Position numbers and translations under genes: made by a program. From the NCBI RefSeq assembly GCF_036237275.1, contig NZ_CP108352.1:7068001-7132000 (forward strand): a stretch of DNA of 64,000 bases, given 5' to 3'. The stretch comes from Streptomyces sp. NBC_01353. Its GTDB lineage: Bacteria; Actinomycetota; Actinomycetes; Streptomycetales; Streptomycetaceae. How positions within the stretch are numbered: position 1 is the first letter of the stretch; each line of letters opens with the position of its first letter. The notes under the pieces were generated by a model. That model saw only the letters and a list, made by a program, of their open reading frames with translations, did no database searches and was not told the origin of the DNA. Shown here piece by piece: positions 34,103 to 43,819 of the stretch.

Positions 34103-34935
34103 CTCTCTCCTTCGGCACCCGCCTGCGCTCCGCCATGGACGAGCGGGGCCCGCTCTGTGTGGGCATCGACCCGCACGCCGCCCTGCTGGACTCCTGGGGT
34201 CTCGGCGACGACATCGCGGGCCTGGAGCGCTTCACGTTCACCGTCGTCGAGGCGCTCGCGGAGACCGTGGCCGTCTTCAAGCCGCAGTCCGCGTTCTTCG
34301 AACGCTTCGGCTCGCGCGGCGTCGCCGTCCTGGAGCGGGCCGTCGCCGAGCTGCGGGCCGCGGGCGGCCTGGTCGTGATGGACGCCAAGCGCGGCGACAT
34401 CGGCTCCACGATGGCCGCCTACGCCGAGACCTTCCTCCGGAAGGACTCCCCGCTCTTCTCGGACGCCCTCACGGTCTCCCCGTACCTCGGCTACGGCTCG
34501 CTGAGGCCGGCCGTCGACCTGGCGAGGGAGTCCGGCGCGGGCCTCTTCGTCCTGGCCCTCACCTCCAACCCGGAGGGCGCGGAGGTCCAGCGGGCGGTGC
34601 GCGAGGACGGCCGTACGGTCGGCGCGACCATGCTCGCCCACCTCGCGGAGGAGAACGCGGGGGAGACCCCGATGGGCTCCTTCGGCGCGGTCGTCGGCGC
34701 GACGCTCGGCGACCTGTCCTCCTTCGACCTGGACATCAACGGCCCGCTCCTGGCCCCCGGCATCGGCGCCCAGGGTGCCACCCCGGCCGATCTCCCGGCC
34801 GTCTTCGGCGCGGCGGTCCGCAACGTGGTCCCGAACGTCAGCCGGGGCGTCCTGAAGCACGGCCCGGACGTCGCCGCCCTGCGGGCCTCCGCCGAGCAGT
34901 ACGCGACCGAAATCCGCGAGGCCGTCGCCTCCTGA
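34099..34935 (+). CDS. pyrF: Orotidine 5'-phosphate decarboxylase, type 2
   Basis: A 278-residue enzyme of the longer type 2 subfamily. Catalytic residues are in MDAKRGDIGSTM, with CVGIDPHAALL at the N-terminus and LAPGIGAQGATPADL near the phosphate site. It forms UMP and closes the pathway. GTGA overlap with pyrD. A strong hairpin follows, marking the operon end. Confidence 0.95.
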
Positions 34936-35014
34936 CCGCCCGCCGGGCCAATCCGCAGGTCGGGGCCGTCTCACTCCTTGACAAGAACTTGGCTCAAAAC
35001 CCGGTCGTTATGCC

Positions 35015-35054
35015 CGAAAAGTCCTGGTCGGTCGATGCTGACCAGGACTTTTCG
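35015..35054 (+). terminator. Terminator of the pyr operon
   Basis: A perfect inverted repeat CGAAAAGTCCTGGTC with its complement around a 10-nt loop; the 3' arm itself contains TTTT and is followed by GCTTGTT. It is the most AU-containing terminator of the region, about 80 nt after pyrF. Confidence 0.8.
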
Positions 35055-35133
35055 CTTGTTCTCGCTGACTGGAGAGACATTGGCCGCTAGTCTCCGGGGC
35101 AGAGTCAGCGTTCAACGGCACCCCCGTTGATCG

Positions 35134-35162
35134 TTGCTCCACTGGTGTGGGGCGACTAGGTT
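35134..35162 (+). promoter_or_regulatory. Candidate vegetative promoter of mihF
   Basis: TTGCTC (35134-35139), a 17-nt spacer and TAGGTT (35157-35162) fit the HrdB-type -35/-10 pattern. The predicted transcript would start about 40 nt before the mihF GTG. Confidence 0.55.
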
Positions 35163-35209
35163 CCTCACCGGTCCGTATCCGACAGTTCGACATCCGAGGT
35201 GACGTAGGC

Positions 35210-35533
35210 GTGGCTCTTCCGCCCCTTACCCCTGAACAGCGCGCAGCCGCGCTCGAAAAGGCCGCCGCGGCTCGCCGGGAGCGGGCCGAGGTCAAGAATC
35301 GACTCAAGCACTCCGGCGCCTCCCTCCACGAGGTGATCAAGACCGGCCAGGAGAACGACGTCATCGGCAAGATGAAGGTCTCCGCGCTGCTGGAGTCGCT
35401 CCCGGGCGTGGGCAAGGTCCGCGCCAAGCAGATCATGGAGCGGCTCGGCATCTCCGAGAGCCGCCGTGTGCGCGGGCTCGGTTCCAACCAGATCGCCTCC
35501 CTGGAGCGCGAGTTCGGCAGCACCGGCGCCTGA
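35210..35533 (+). CDS. mihF: Actinobacterial integration host factor (mIHF/sIHF)
   Basis: A 107-residue nucleoid protein starting at GTG 35210 (ALPPLTPEQRAAALEKAAAARRERAEVKNRLK), with a long basic helix and a helix-two-turns-helix region (LLESLPGVGKVRAKQIMERLGI). It bends DNA and affects topology and development in Streptomyces and is essential in mycobacteria. The longer frame from 35147 adds 21 unrelated residues and covers the promoter, so it is rejected. gmk follows in the same direction. Confidence 0.95.
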   Translation: MALPPLTPEQRAAALEKAAAARRERAEVKNRLKHSGASLHEVIKTGQENDVIGKMKVSALLESLPGVGKVRAKQIMERLGISESRRVRGLGSNQIASLEREFGSTGA

Positions 35534-35582
35534 GACGGGTCTGCCGTCCCAGGCACCCCCGTAAAGCTGGAATAATCGCTGC

Positions 35583-36146
35583 ATGGCAGCAGAGGTACGT
35601 CCGCGGCTGACCGTGCTCTCCGGCCCCTCCGGGGTGGGCAAGAGCACGGTCGTCGCTCATATGCGCAAGGTCCACCCCGAGGTCTGGCTCTCGGTGTCGG
35701 CCACGACACGAAAGCCGCGACCCGGCGAGAAGCACGGCGTCCAGTACTTCTTCGTCACGGACGACGAATTCGACAAGCTGGTCGCCAACGGGGAACTCCT
35801 CGAGTGGGCCGAGTTCGCGGGCAACCGCTACGGCACGCCGCGTGCGGCGGTCCTGGAGCGCCTGGAGGCCGGCGAGCCGGTCCTCCTGGAGATCGACCTC
35901 CAGGGCGCCCGGCAGGTCAAGGAGTCCATGCCGGACTCGCAGCTGGTCTTCCTGGCCCCGCCGAGCTGGGACGAGCTGGTCCGCCGGCTCACCGGCCGCG
36001 GCACCGAGTCGCCCGAGGTCATCGAGCGCCGGCTGGAGGCCGCCAAGATCGAACTGGCCGCCGAGACGGAGTTCGACACCACCCTGGTCAACACCTCCGT
36101 CGAGGACGTGGCGCGTGAGCTGCTAGCCTTGATGAAAGTTGTTTGA
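35583..36146 (+). CDS. gmk: Guanylate kinase
   Basis: A 187-residue P-loop kinase (GMP to GDP). Walker [11 protein letters not shown], the GMP-binding [16 protein letters not shown] motif and [14 protein letters not shown] are present. An AATAAT hexamer ends about 9 nt before the ATG, so a leaderless transcript is conceivable. The neighbours mihF and rpoZ form a conserved actinobacterial trio. Confidence 0.95.
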   Translation: MAAEVRPRLTVLSGPSGVGKSTVVAHMRKVHPEVWLSVSATTRKPRPGEKHGVQYFFVTDDEFDKLVANGELLEWAEFAGNRYGTPRAAVLERLEAGEPVLLEIDLQGARQVKESMPDSQLVFLAPPSWDELVRRLTGRGTESPEVIERRLEAAKIELAAETEFDTTLVNTSVEDVARELLALMKVV

Positions 36147-36215
36147 TCTTTTTCTGATCACCTGGATCTGATCATCCCGATCAGCTCACCCAGAAGTTTC
36201 TTCGGAAGGCAGAGC

Positions 36216-36488
36216 GTGTCCTCTTCCATCACCGCGCCCGAGGGCATCATCAACCCGCCGATCGACGAGCTGCTCGAGGCCACCGACTCGAAGTACAGCC
36301 TCGTGATCTACGCGGCCAAGCGCGCGCGTCAGATCAACGCGTACTACTCGCAGCTCGGCGAGGGCCTGCTCGAGTACGTCGGTCCGCTCGTCGACACCCA
36401 CGTCCACGAGAAGCCGCTCTCGATCGCCCTGCGCGAGATCAACGCGGGTCTGCTGACCTCCGAGGCCATCGAGGGCCCGGCGCAGTAA
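36216..36488 (+). CDS. rpoZ: RNA polymerase omega subunit
   Basis: A 90-residue omega subunit (GTG start) with [28 protein letters not shown] and the AIEGPAQ C-terminus. It helps fold and hold the beta-prime subunit. It is separated from gmk by 69 nt that contain repeated TGATCA/GATCAG words. A perfect hairpin follows. Confidence 0.96.
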   Translation: MSSSITAPEGIINPPIDELLEATDSKYSLVIYAAKRARQINAYYSQLGEGLLEYVGPLVDTHVHEKPLSIALREINAGLLTSEAIEGPAQ

Positions 36489-36508
36489 GCACGTAACGTT
36501 CGTCACCT

Positions 36509-36537
36509 CAGGCCCGGCGGAACAACCGCCGGGCCTG
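36509..36537 (+). terminator. Hairpin after rpoZ
   Basis: A 12-bp perfect stem, CAGGCCCGGCGG with its complement around AACAA, 20 nt after the rpoZ stop codon. Confidence 0.8.
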
Positions 36538-36554
36538 TGGTGTCTCATGGAGAC

Positions 36555-36578
36555 GTACGCATCCGAGTACGCATCCGA
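36555..36578 (+). repeat. Perfect 12-bp tandem duplication upstream of coaBC
   Basis: GTACGCATCCGA occurs twice in a row immediately before the coaBC ribosome site (GGGGAG at 36583-36588). It may be a binding site or a recent slippage product. Confidence 0.7.
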
Positions 36579-36596
36579 GTGCGGGGAGTGGCAGTG

Positions 36597-37862
36597 GTGA
36601 CCAAGCCGAAGGTCGTTCTGGGGGTCAGCGGCGGCATCGCCGCGTACAAGGCCTGTGAGCTGCTCCGGCGGCTGACCGAGTCCGGCCACGACGTACGCGT
36701 CGTGCCGACCGCCTCCGCCCTGAACTTCGTCGGCGCGGCCACCTGGTCCGCCCTCTCCGGCAACCCCGTCTCCACCGAGGTGTGGGAGTCCGTCCACGAG
36801 GTCCCGCACGTACGGATCGGGCAGGCCGCCGACCTCGTCGTCGTGGCCCCCGCCACCGCCGACATGCTCGCCAAGGCCGCCCACGGCCTCGCCGACGACC
36901 TCCTGACCAACACACTGCTCACCGCCCGCTGTCCGGTCGTCTTCGCCCCGGCGATGCACACCGAGATGTGGGAGCACCCGGCCACCCAGGAGAACGTGGC
37001 CACGCTGCGCCGCCGGGGCGCCGTCGTCATCGAGCCCGCCGTCGGCCGGCTGACCGGCGTCGACACCGGCAAGGGCCGGCTGCCCGACCCCGCCGAGATC
37101 TTCGAGGTCTGTCGTCGGATCCTCGCGCGCGGGACCGCCGCTCCCGACCTCGTCGGCCGCCATGTCGTGGTCAGCGCGGGCGGCACCCGTGAGCCCCTGG
37201 ACCCGGTCCGCTACCTCGGCAACCGTTCCTCCGGGAAGCAGGGCTACGCCCTGGCCAAGGCCGCCGCGGCCCGAGGCGCCCGGGTCACCCTTGTCGAGGC
37301 CAACACCGGCATCCCGGACCCCGCCGGCGTCGACGTGGTCCACGTCGGCACCGCGATCCAGCTGCGCGAGGCCGTCCTCAAGGCGGCGGCCGACGCCGAC
37401 GCCGTGGTCATGGCGGCGGCCGTCGCGGACTTCCGTCCGGCGGTCTACGCATCGGGGAAGATCAAGAAGCGGGACGACGTCGAGGCGCCGACCGTCGAGC
37501 TGGTCCGCAACCCCGACATCCTCGCCGAGATCTCCGCCGACCGGGCGCTTCCCGGCCAGCTGATCGTCGGCTTCGCCGCCGAGACCGACGACGTCCTCGC
37601 CAACGGCCGGGAGAAGCTCCGCCGCAAGGGCTGCGACCTGCTCGTGGTCAACGAGGTGGGGGAGCACAGGACCTTCGGATCCGAGGAGAACGAGGCCGTG
37701 GTGCTGAGCGCCGACGGCACCGACACGCCCGTACCGTACGGGCCGAAGGAAGCCCTCGCGGAAACGGTCTGGGACCTGGTCGCACCACGCCTGCGGCCCG
37801 TGCCCACGGAGAATTCCGGGGAATCCCCCGATCGTCCGGAATTCACCGCCTCGGCGGAGTGA
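36597..37862 (+). CDS. coaBC: Bifunctional phosphopantothenoylcysteine decarboxylase / synthetase
   Basis: About 421 residues in coenzyme A synthesis. The N-terminal CoaC flavoprotein domain has [20 protein letters not shown], the PAMHTEMW motif and an active-site histidine in [10 protein letters not shown]. The C-terminal CoaB domain begins [23 protein letters not shown] in parts, with KIKKRDD. Three GTGs lie close together at 36588, 36594 and 36597; 36597 is best spaced (8 nt) from GGGGAG. The frame from 36537 lies in the terminator and is rejected. Confidence 0.93.
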   Translation: MTKPKVVLGVSGGIAAYKACELLRRLTESGHDVRVVPTASALNFVGAATWSALSGNPVSTEVWESVHEVPHVRIGQAADLVVVAPATADMLAKAAHGLADDLLTNTLLTARCPVVFAPAMHTEMWEHPATQENVATLRRRGAVVIEPAVGRLTGVDTGKGRLPDPAEIFEVCRRILARGTAAPDLVGRHVVVSAGGTREPLDPVRYLGNRSSGKQGYALAKAAAARGARVTLVEANTGIPDPAGVDVVHVGTAIQLREAVLKAAADADAVVMAAAVADFRPAVYASGKIKKRDDVEAPTVELVRNPDILAEISADRALPGQLIVGFAAETDDVLANGREKLRRKGCDLLVVNEVGEHRTFGSEENEAVVLSADGTDTPVPYGPKEALAETVWDLVAPRLRPVPTENSGESPDRPEFTASAE

Positions 37863-37893
37863 GATCCCGAGAATCCGGTCCTCTCGGGGGATC
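37863..37893 (+). terminator. Hairpin after coaBC
   Basis: CCCGAGA/TCTCGGG arms (37866-37872 with 37882-37888), extended imperfectly by GAT/ATC with a two-base bulge, directly after the coaBC stop codon. Confidence 0.5.
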
Positions 37894-37987
37894 GGAACGG
37901 GTGTTCGTGATGCGTGTGAGGCCGGATTTCATGAGCCTCCGGCTCCCACCTTGCGAGACACCTGGCCCAATGCCCGAGCACGCCCGA

Positions 37988-37993
37988 TAGACT
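37988..37993 (+). promoter_or_regulatory. Candidate -10 element of metK
   Basis: TAGACT closely fits the Streptomyces vegetative -10 consensus and would give a leader of about 70-75 nt before metK. No convincing -35 hexamer is seen at the right distance. I see no SAM riboswitch in the leader. Confidence 0.45.
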
Positions 37994-38073
37994 GGTCGCG
38001 GTACGTCGCGGGGCGCAGCCCCCTGCCGTCCGACATTGTTGAGCCAGCAGCCGCTGCAACCCCAGGGAGCATT

Positions 38074-39282
38074 GTGTCCCGTCGTCTGTTCACTTCGGAG
38101 TCCGTGACCGAAGGTCACCCCGACAAGATCGCTGACCAGATCAGCGACACCATTCTCGACGCGCTCCTCCGCGAGGACCCCACCTCCCGCGTCGCCGTCG
38201 AGACGCTGATCACCACCGGCCTCGTGCACGTCGCCGGTGAGGTGACCACGAAGGCGTGGGCCGACATCCCCACCCTCGTACGGAATAAGATCCTCGAGAT
38301 CGGGTACGACTCCTCGAAGAAGGGCTTCGACGGCGCGTCCTGCGGCGTCTCGGTCTCCATCGGGTCGCAGTCCCCGGACATTGCGCAGGGCGTCGACACG
38401 GCGTACGAGAAGCGCGTCGAGGGCGACGAGGACGAGCTGGACAAGCAGGGCGCCGGCGACCAGGGCCTGATGTTCGGCTACGCGTCGGACGAGACCCCCG
38501 AGCTGATGCCGCTCCCGATCTACCTCGCGCACCGGCTCTCCCGCCGGCTGACCGAGGTCCGCAAGAACGGGACCATCCCGTACCTGCGCCCCGACGGCAA
38601 GACCCAGGTCACCATCGAGTACGACGGCGACAAGGCCGTCCGCCTCGACACGGTCGTGGTCTCCTCGCAGCACGCCTCCGACATCGACCTCGAGTCGCTG
38701 CTCTCGCCCGACATCCGTGAGTTCGTCGTCGAGCACGTCATCAAGCAGCTCCTGGAAGACGGCATCAAGCTCGACACCGAGGGCTACCGCCTGCTGGTCA
38801 ACCCGACCGGACGCTTCGAGATCGGCGGCCCGATGGGCGACGCCGGCCTCACCGGCCGCAAGATCATCATCGACACCTACGGCGGCATGGCCCGCCACGG
38901 CGGCGGCGCCTTCTCCGGCAAGGACCCGTCCAAGGTCGACCGCTCGGCCGCCTACGCCATGCGCTGGGTCGCCAAGAACGTCGTGGCCGCCGGCCTCGCC
39001 TCGCGCTGCGAGGTCCAGGTCGCGTACGCGATCGGCAAGGCGGAGCCCGTGGGCCTCTTCGTCGAGACCTTCGGCACCAACACGATCGAGACCGAGAAGA
39101 TCGAGAACGCCATCGGTGAGGTTTTCGACCTCCGCCCGGCCGCGATCATCCGCGACCTCGACCTGCTCCGCCCGATCTACGCCCAGACCGCGGCGTACGG
39201 CCACTTCGGCCGCGAGCTCCCCGACTTCACCTGGGAGCGCACGGACCGCGTGGAGGCCCTGCGCAAGGCCGCGGGCCTGTAG
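38074..39282 (+). CDS. metK: S-adenosylmethionine synthetase
   Basis: A 402-residue enzyme starting at GTG 38074 ([21 protein letters not shown]). Methionine and ATP motifs [12 protein letters not shown] and [19 protein letters not shown] are intact, as is the [10 protein letters not shown] segment. It makes SAM from ATP and methionine. The longer frame from 37951 covers the promoter and is rejected. It lies between coaBC and priA, the usual Streptomyces order. Confidence 0.97.
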   Translation: MSRRLFTSESVTEGHPDKIADQISDTILDALLREDPTSRVAVETLITTGLVHVAGEVTTKAWADIPTLVRNKILEIGYDSSKKGFDGASCGVSVSIGSQSPDIAQGVDTAYEKRVEGDEDELDKQGAGDQGLMFGYASDETPELMPLPIYLAHRLSRRLTEVRKNGTIPYLRPDGKTQVTIEYDGDKAVRLDTVVVSSQHASDIDLESLLSPDIREFVVEHVIKQLLEDGIKLDTEGYRLLVNPTGRFEIGGPMGDAGLTGRKIIIDTYGGMARHGGGAFSGKDPSKVDRSAAYAMRWVAKNVVAAGLASRCEVQVAYAIGKAEPVGLFVETFGTNTIETEKIENAIGEVFDLRPAAIIRDLDLLRPIYAQTAAYGHFGRELPDFTWERTDRVEALRKAAGL

Positions 39283-39299
39283 GCGCCGACAAGGCACAT

Positions 39300-39339
39300 G
39301 CGGAAGCCCGGCACCCTTGTGGGGGAGCCGGGCTTCCGC
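39300..39339 (+). terminator. Hairpin after metK
   Basis: A 13-bp stem, GCGGAAGCCCGGC with its complement, around a 14-nt loop, 17 nt past the metK stop codon. Confidence 0.75.
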
Positions 39340-39388
39340 GCGTCCGGCCCCGGGCCGGGTGTCAGTGGGGTCTGGTAGGTATGTGGCT

Positions 39389-41533
39389 GTGAGCAGCGAG
39401 AACGAGACGCCCGAGGGTGCGGCCGGTGAGTCGCACGAGCAGCTCGCGCTCATTCGGGAGTCCGTGCGGAAGGCGAAGGTGCCGCGGGCCAAGCCGCGGA
39501 CGTGGCGGGGAGCCGCGTTGGCCAAGGAGCTGCCCGTCGCGCGGGTGGTGGTCAACAAGGGGGTGCTGCACCTCGACCAGTTCTTCGACTACGCCGTGCC
39601 CGAGGAGCTGGACGCCGTCGCGCAGCCCGGAGTGCGGGTGAGGGTGCGGTTCGGGGCCGGGGCACACCAGGTCAGGGACGGGCGGCGCGAGGGCGGGCGG
39701 CTGATCGACGGCTTCCTGATCGAGCGACGGGCCGAGTCCGACTACAAGGGCGCGCTGGCCGCGCTCGCCGATGTCGTGTCGCCCGAGCCGGTGCTGAGCG
39801 CAGAGCTCCTGGGGCTCTCGCGGGCCGTCGCCGACCGGTACGCGGGGAGCCTCGCGGACGTGCTCCAGCTGGCGATCCCGCCCCGCAGCGCCCGCGCGGA
39901 GGGCAAGCCGTCCCCGGAGCCACTGCCGCCGCCCGCCGCGCCCGAGGCGGGCACCTGGGCGCGGTACGAGCGCGGGGCGGCCTTCCTGGACGCCCTGGCC
40001 CGGGGCGGGGCCCCGCGGGCGGCCTGGAACGCGCTGCCGGGGCCGTACTGGGCCGAAGAGCTGGCCCGCGCCGTGGGCGCGACGCTCGCCTCCGGGCGGG
40101 GTGCGCTCGTCGTCGTACCCGACGGACGGGCCGCCGCGCGCGTGGACGCCGCGCTGACGGCGCTCCTGGGGCCGGGACGGCACGCGCTGCTCACGGCCGA
40201 GACCGGACCGGAGAAGCGGTACGCGCAATGGCTCGCGGTACGGCGGGGCTCCGTGCGCGCGGTCGTCGGCACCCGGGCGGCGATGTTCGCGCCCGTACGG
40301 GACCTCGGGCTCGTCGCCATCTGGGACGACGGGGACGGCAGCCACAGCGAGCCGCACGCGCCGCAGCCCCACGCGCGTGACGTGTTGCTGCTGCGCGCCG
40401 CCCACGACAAGTGCGCCTTCCTGCTCGGTTCGACCAGCTGCACGGTCGAGGCCGCGCAGCTCGTCGAGTCCGGCTGGGCCGCACCGCTGATCGCCGGCCG
40501 CGACCAGGTGCGGGCGGCCGCCCCGCTCGTACGGACCGTGGGCGACACCGATCTCGCCCGCGACGAGGCCGCGCGCGCCGCGCGGCTGCCGTCGCTGGCC
40601 TGGCAGGCGGTACGGGAGGGCCTGAAGACCGGTCCGGTGCTCGTCCAGGTCCCGCGCCGGGGCTACGTGCCGAGGCTGGCGTGCGAGCGCTGCCGGACCC
40701 CCGCGCGCTGCCGGCACTGTGCCGGGCCTCTGGAGGCGCCCGAGCAGCAGGAACTGCGGTGCGGCTGGTGCGGGCGGGGAGCACCGGACTGGCACTGCGT
40801 GGAGTGCGGTGCGACACGGCTGCGGGCCCAGGTCGTGGGCGCGCGGCGGACGGCGGAGGAGCTGGGGCGGGCGTTCCCTGCGGTGCCGGTACGGACGTCG
40901 GGGCGGGACCACGTCCTGGACACCGTGCCCGGGCGGCCCGCGCTGGTGGTGTCCACGCCGGGCGCGGAGCCGGTCGCCGAGGGCGGCTACGCGGCCGCGC
41001 TGCTCCTCGACGGCTGGGCGATGCTCGGCCGGCCCGACCTGCGGGCGGGAGAAGAGGCGCTACGGCGCTGGATCGACGCGGCCTCGCTGGTGCGCGGGCA
41101 GGGTGAGGGCGGCACGGTGGTGGTGGTCGCGGAACCCACGCTGCGGCCGGTGCAGGCGCTGGTGCGGTGGGACCCGGTCGGCCACGCCCAGCGCGAGCTG
41201 GCGGAGCGGGCCGAGCTGGGCTTCCCGCCGGTCTCCCGGATGGCGGCGGTGTCCGGCCCGCCGGAGGCGGTCGTGTCGTTCCTCGGGGCGGCCGAACTGC
41301 CGGGCGACGCCGAGGTGTTGGGCCCGGTCCCGCTCCCGGTCGTCCGCGCGGGCGGCCCGCGCCGACCGGGGGACACCCCGCCGGGGGAGCAGTGGGAACG
41401 CGCCCTGGTCCGCGTCCCGCCGGGCAACGGGGCGGCGCTGGCGGCGGCACTGAAGAAGGCGCAGGCGGGGCGGTTGGCACGGGGTGGGGGTGAACCGGTA
41501 CGGGTCCGGGTGGACCCTCCGGACATCGGCTGA
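39389..41533 (+). CDS. priA: Probable replication restart protein PriA (helicase motifs lost)
   Basis: About 714 residues from GTG 39389 (GTG 39383 is an alternative). The N-terminal DNA-binding domain (VARVVVNKGVLHLDQFFDYAVP area) and the zinc cysteine clusters (CERCRTPARCRHC, CGWCGRGAPDWHCVECG) are kept. The Walker A GSGKT is replaced by a LPGPYWAEELA-type segment, and the DEEH box by IWDDGDG. This is the known state of actinobacterial PriA, which is thought not to be a helicase. It probably acts in primosome assembly through DNA binding. Repeat-rich DNA follows. Confidence 0.9.
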   Translation: MSSENETPEGAAGESHEQLALIRESVRKAKVPRAKPRTWRGAALAKELPVARVVVNKGVLHLDQFFDYAVPEELDAVAQPGVRVRVRFGAGAHQVRDGRREGGRLIDGFLIERRAESDYKGALAALADVVSPEPVLSAELLGLSRAVADRYAGSLADVLQLAIPPRSARAEGKPSPEPLPPPAAPEAGTWARYERGAAFLDALARGGAPRAAWNALPGPYWAEELARAVGATLASGRGALVVVPDGRAAARVDAALTALLGPGRHALLTAETGPEKRYAQWLAVRRGSVRAVVGTRAAMFAPVRDLGLVAIWDDGDGSHSEPHAPQPHARDVLLLRAAHDKCAFLLGSTSCTVEAAQLVESGWAAPLIAGRDQVRAAAPLVRTVGDTDLARDEAARAARLPSLAWQAVREGLKTGPVLVQVPRRGYVPRLACERCRTPARCRHCAGPLEAPEQQELRCGWCGRGAPDWHCVECGATRLRAQVVGARRTAEELGRAFPAVPVRTSGRDHVLDTVPGRPALVVSTPGAEPVAEGGYAAALLLDGWAMLGRPDLRAGEEALRRWIDAASLVRGQGEGGTVVVVAEPTLRPVQALVRWDPVGHAQRELAERAELGFPPVSRMAAVSGPPEAVVSFLGAAELPGDAEVLGPVPLPVVRAGGPRRPGDTPPGEQWERALVRVPPGNGAALAAALKKAQAGRLARGGGEPVRVRVDPPDIG

Positions 41534-42044
41534 CGCCTTCCCTTTCGGCTGCGTTCGACTGGGGCGGCGCCCTGTGGGCACCCGCGCTGCTTGGGCGGCG
41601 CCCACCCCGTTGTGGGCACCCGTGCCGCTGGGGCGGTGCCCACCCTCACCTTGCCCCGCCACCCACCCCCGTTGTGGGCAACTGTTCCGCTGGGGCGGAA
41701 CGGGTGGGCACAACGGAACGGTGCCCTTGCCGGGCCCAGGCCCCCGGTCCGTACGGTGCCCACGGGTGCGGCGCCGTCGTCGGGTTGCGCCCACCGTTCC
41801 GCCCTGCGGAACGCCTGCCGGCGACGGGGGGCGGGGTTGAGGGTGGGCACCGCCTTGCGGAGCGCCTGCCCACAACGCGAGCGGCGGGTGAGGGTGGGCG
41901 CCGCCCTGCGAAGCGCCCGCCCACAACCCGGCGGGGTGGGGGCGCGGGTGGACACCGGCCTGCGGAACGCCCGCAACCCGGTCCGGGGAGGGATGGGTAT
42001 CGCCCTGTGGGGCGCCTGCCCGCAACCCGTGTCGGCGGCGGGCG
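41534..42044. repeat. Array of hairpin-forming repeats between convergent priA and HTH gene
   Basis: 511 nt without a credible gene. Part one (41565-41720) has three copies of a unit built on GTTGTGGGCA...CCGCTGGGGCGG...; copy 2 ends in TGCCCACC and copy 3 forms a nested hairpin with CGTTGTG/CACAACG and GTTCCGC/GCGGAAC. Part two (about 41786-42030) has five imperfect 46-55-nt copies in the opposite sense of the pattern GGGTGGGCRCCGCC-TGCG-RAGCGCC-GCCCACAACC, starting near 41786, 41841, 41892, 41946 and 41994. Most units can fold through GTGGGC/GCCCAC arms. Frames across it are open only because of base composition. Confidence 0.75.
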
Positions 42045-42659
<615 letters not shown>

Positions 42660-42781
42660 TCACGGTGCGGGGGCGTACACGCATATGCGCGGGGCGCTCA
42701 GGCTCACGTACGCCCCCTCGCGCCCTGGCCTCTAGACTGGTGCGCTGCCCGCCACCGCCCCGAGATGCGAGGTTTCCCCGA

Positions 42782-43714
42782 GTGAAGCTGGTCTTCGCAG
42801 GCACCCCCGAGGTCGCCGTACCCGCCCTGGACGCCCTGCTCGCCTCCGGTCGGCACGAGGTGGCCGCCGTCGTCACCCGCCCCGACGCCCCCGCGGGCCG
42901 GGGCCGGCGCCTGGTCGCGAGCCCGGTCGCCCAGCGTGCGGAGGAGGCCGGGATCGAGGTGCTCAAGCCGGCGCGGCCGCGTGACGAGGCGTTCCTCGCG
43001 CGGCTCCGCGAGATCGCCCCCGACTGCTGCCCGGTCGTGGCCTACGGCGCGCTGCTGCCCAAGGTCGCCCTCGACATCCCGGCCCGCGGCTGGGTCAACC
43101 TCCATTTCTCGCTGCTGCCTGCCTGGCGCGGCGCCGCTCCGGTGCAGCACGCCGTGATGGCGGGCGACGAGGTCACGGGCGCGTCGACGTTCCAGATCGA
43201 GGAAGGGCTCGACTCCGGTCCGGTCTACGGCGTGATCACCGAGGACGTCCGCCCCACCGACACCAGCGGCGACCTGCTGACCCGGCTCGCCTTCGCCGGC
43301 GCCGGGCTGCTCGCCGCCACGATGGACGGCATCGAGGACGGCAGCCTGAAGGCCGTCCCGCAGCCTGCCGAGGGTGTCACGCTGGCCCCCAAGATCCAGG
43401 TCGAGGACGCCCACGTGGACTGGAAGGCCCCGGCGCTGCGCGTGGACCGCGTCGTGCGCGGCTGCACGCCCGCCCCGGGCGCCTGGACGGTCTTCCGCGG
43501 CGAGCGCCTCAAGCTGATCCAGGCGGCGCTCGTCCCGGACCGTACCGATCTGACGCCCGGCGAGCTCGCGGCCGGCAAGAACAACGTGTACGTCGGCACC
43601 GGCTCGTACGCCGTGGAGCTGCTCTGGGTCCAGCCCCAGGGCAAGAAGCCCATGCGGGCGGCGGACTGGGCCCGTGGGGTCCGTATCGCCGCAGGCGAAG
43701 CAGTCGGCGCGTAA
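42782..43714 (+). CDS. fmt: Methionyl-tRNA formyltransferase
   Basis: A 310-residue enzyme (GTG start, [22 protein letters not shown]). The formyltransferase motif [20 protein letters not shown] with the catalytic Asn/His, and [15 protein letters not shown] with the catalytic Asp, are present. The C-terminal domain binds initiator tRNA. Upstream frame to 42455 is antisense to the HTH gene and is rejected. rsmB follows after 105 nt. Confidence 0.95.
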   Translation: MKLVFAGTPEVAVPALDALLASGRHEVAAVVTRPDAPAGRGRRLVASPVAQRAEEAGIEVLKPARPRDEAFLARLREIAPDCCPVVAYGALLPKVALDIPARGWVNLHFSLLPAWRGAAPVQHAVMAGDEVTGASTFQIEEGLDSGPVYGVITEDVRPTDTSGDLLTRLAFAGAGLLAATMDGIEDGSLKAVPQPAEGVTLAPKIQVEDAHVDWKAPALRVDRVVRGCTPAPGAWTVFRGERLKLIQAALVPDRTDLTPGELAAGKNNVYVGTGSYAVELLWVQPQGKKPMRAADWARGVRIAAGEAVGA

Positions 43715-43819
43715 CGCCGTCGAGCAAGGCGGTAATGGACGACGGGTGGGCGATCGGGTGCGCGACACGGACGTAGGCTGAGAGGGTTCGACCGTCTCAC
43801 TTCGTCAGCGGAGCACCTT

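Noticed and set aside
35147..35209. Longer mIHF start
   Set aside because: The additional 21 residues overlap the predicted promoter and do not resemble known mIHF N-termini. GTG 35210 gives the standard 107-residue protein.
37863..38073. SAM riboswitch in front of metK
   Set aside because: I found none of the conserved SAM-I or SAM-II sequence blocks; only a hairpin after coaBC and a plausible -10 element.
41786..42030. CRISPR-like array
   Set aside because: Units are imperfect, spacers are not distinct from repeats and no cas genes are present.
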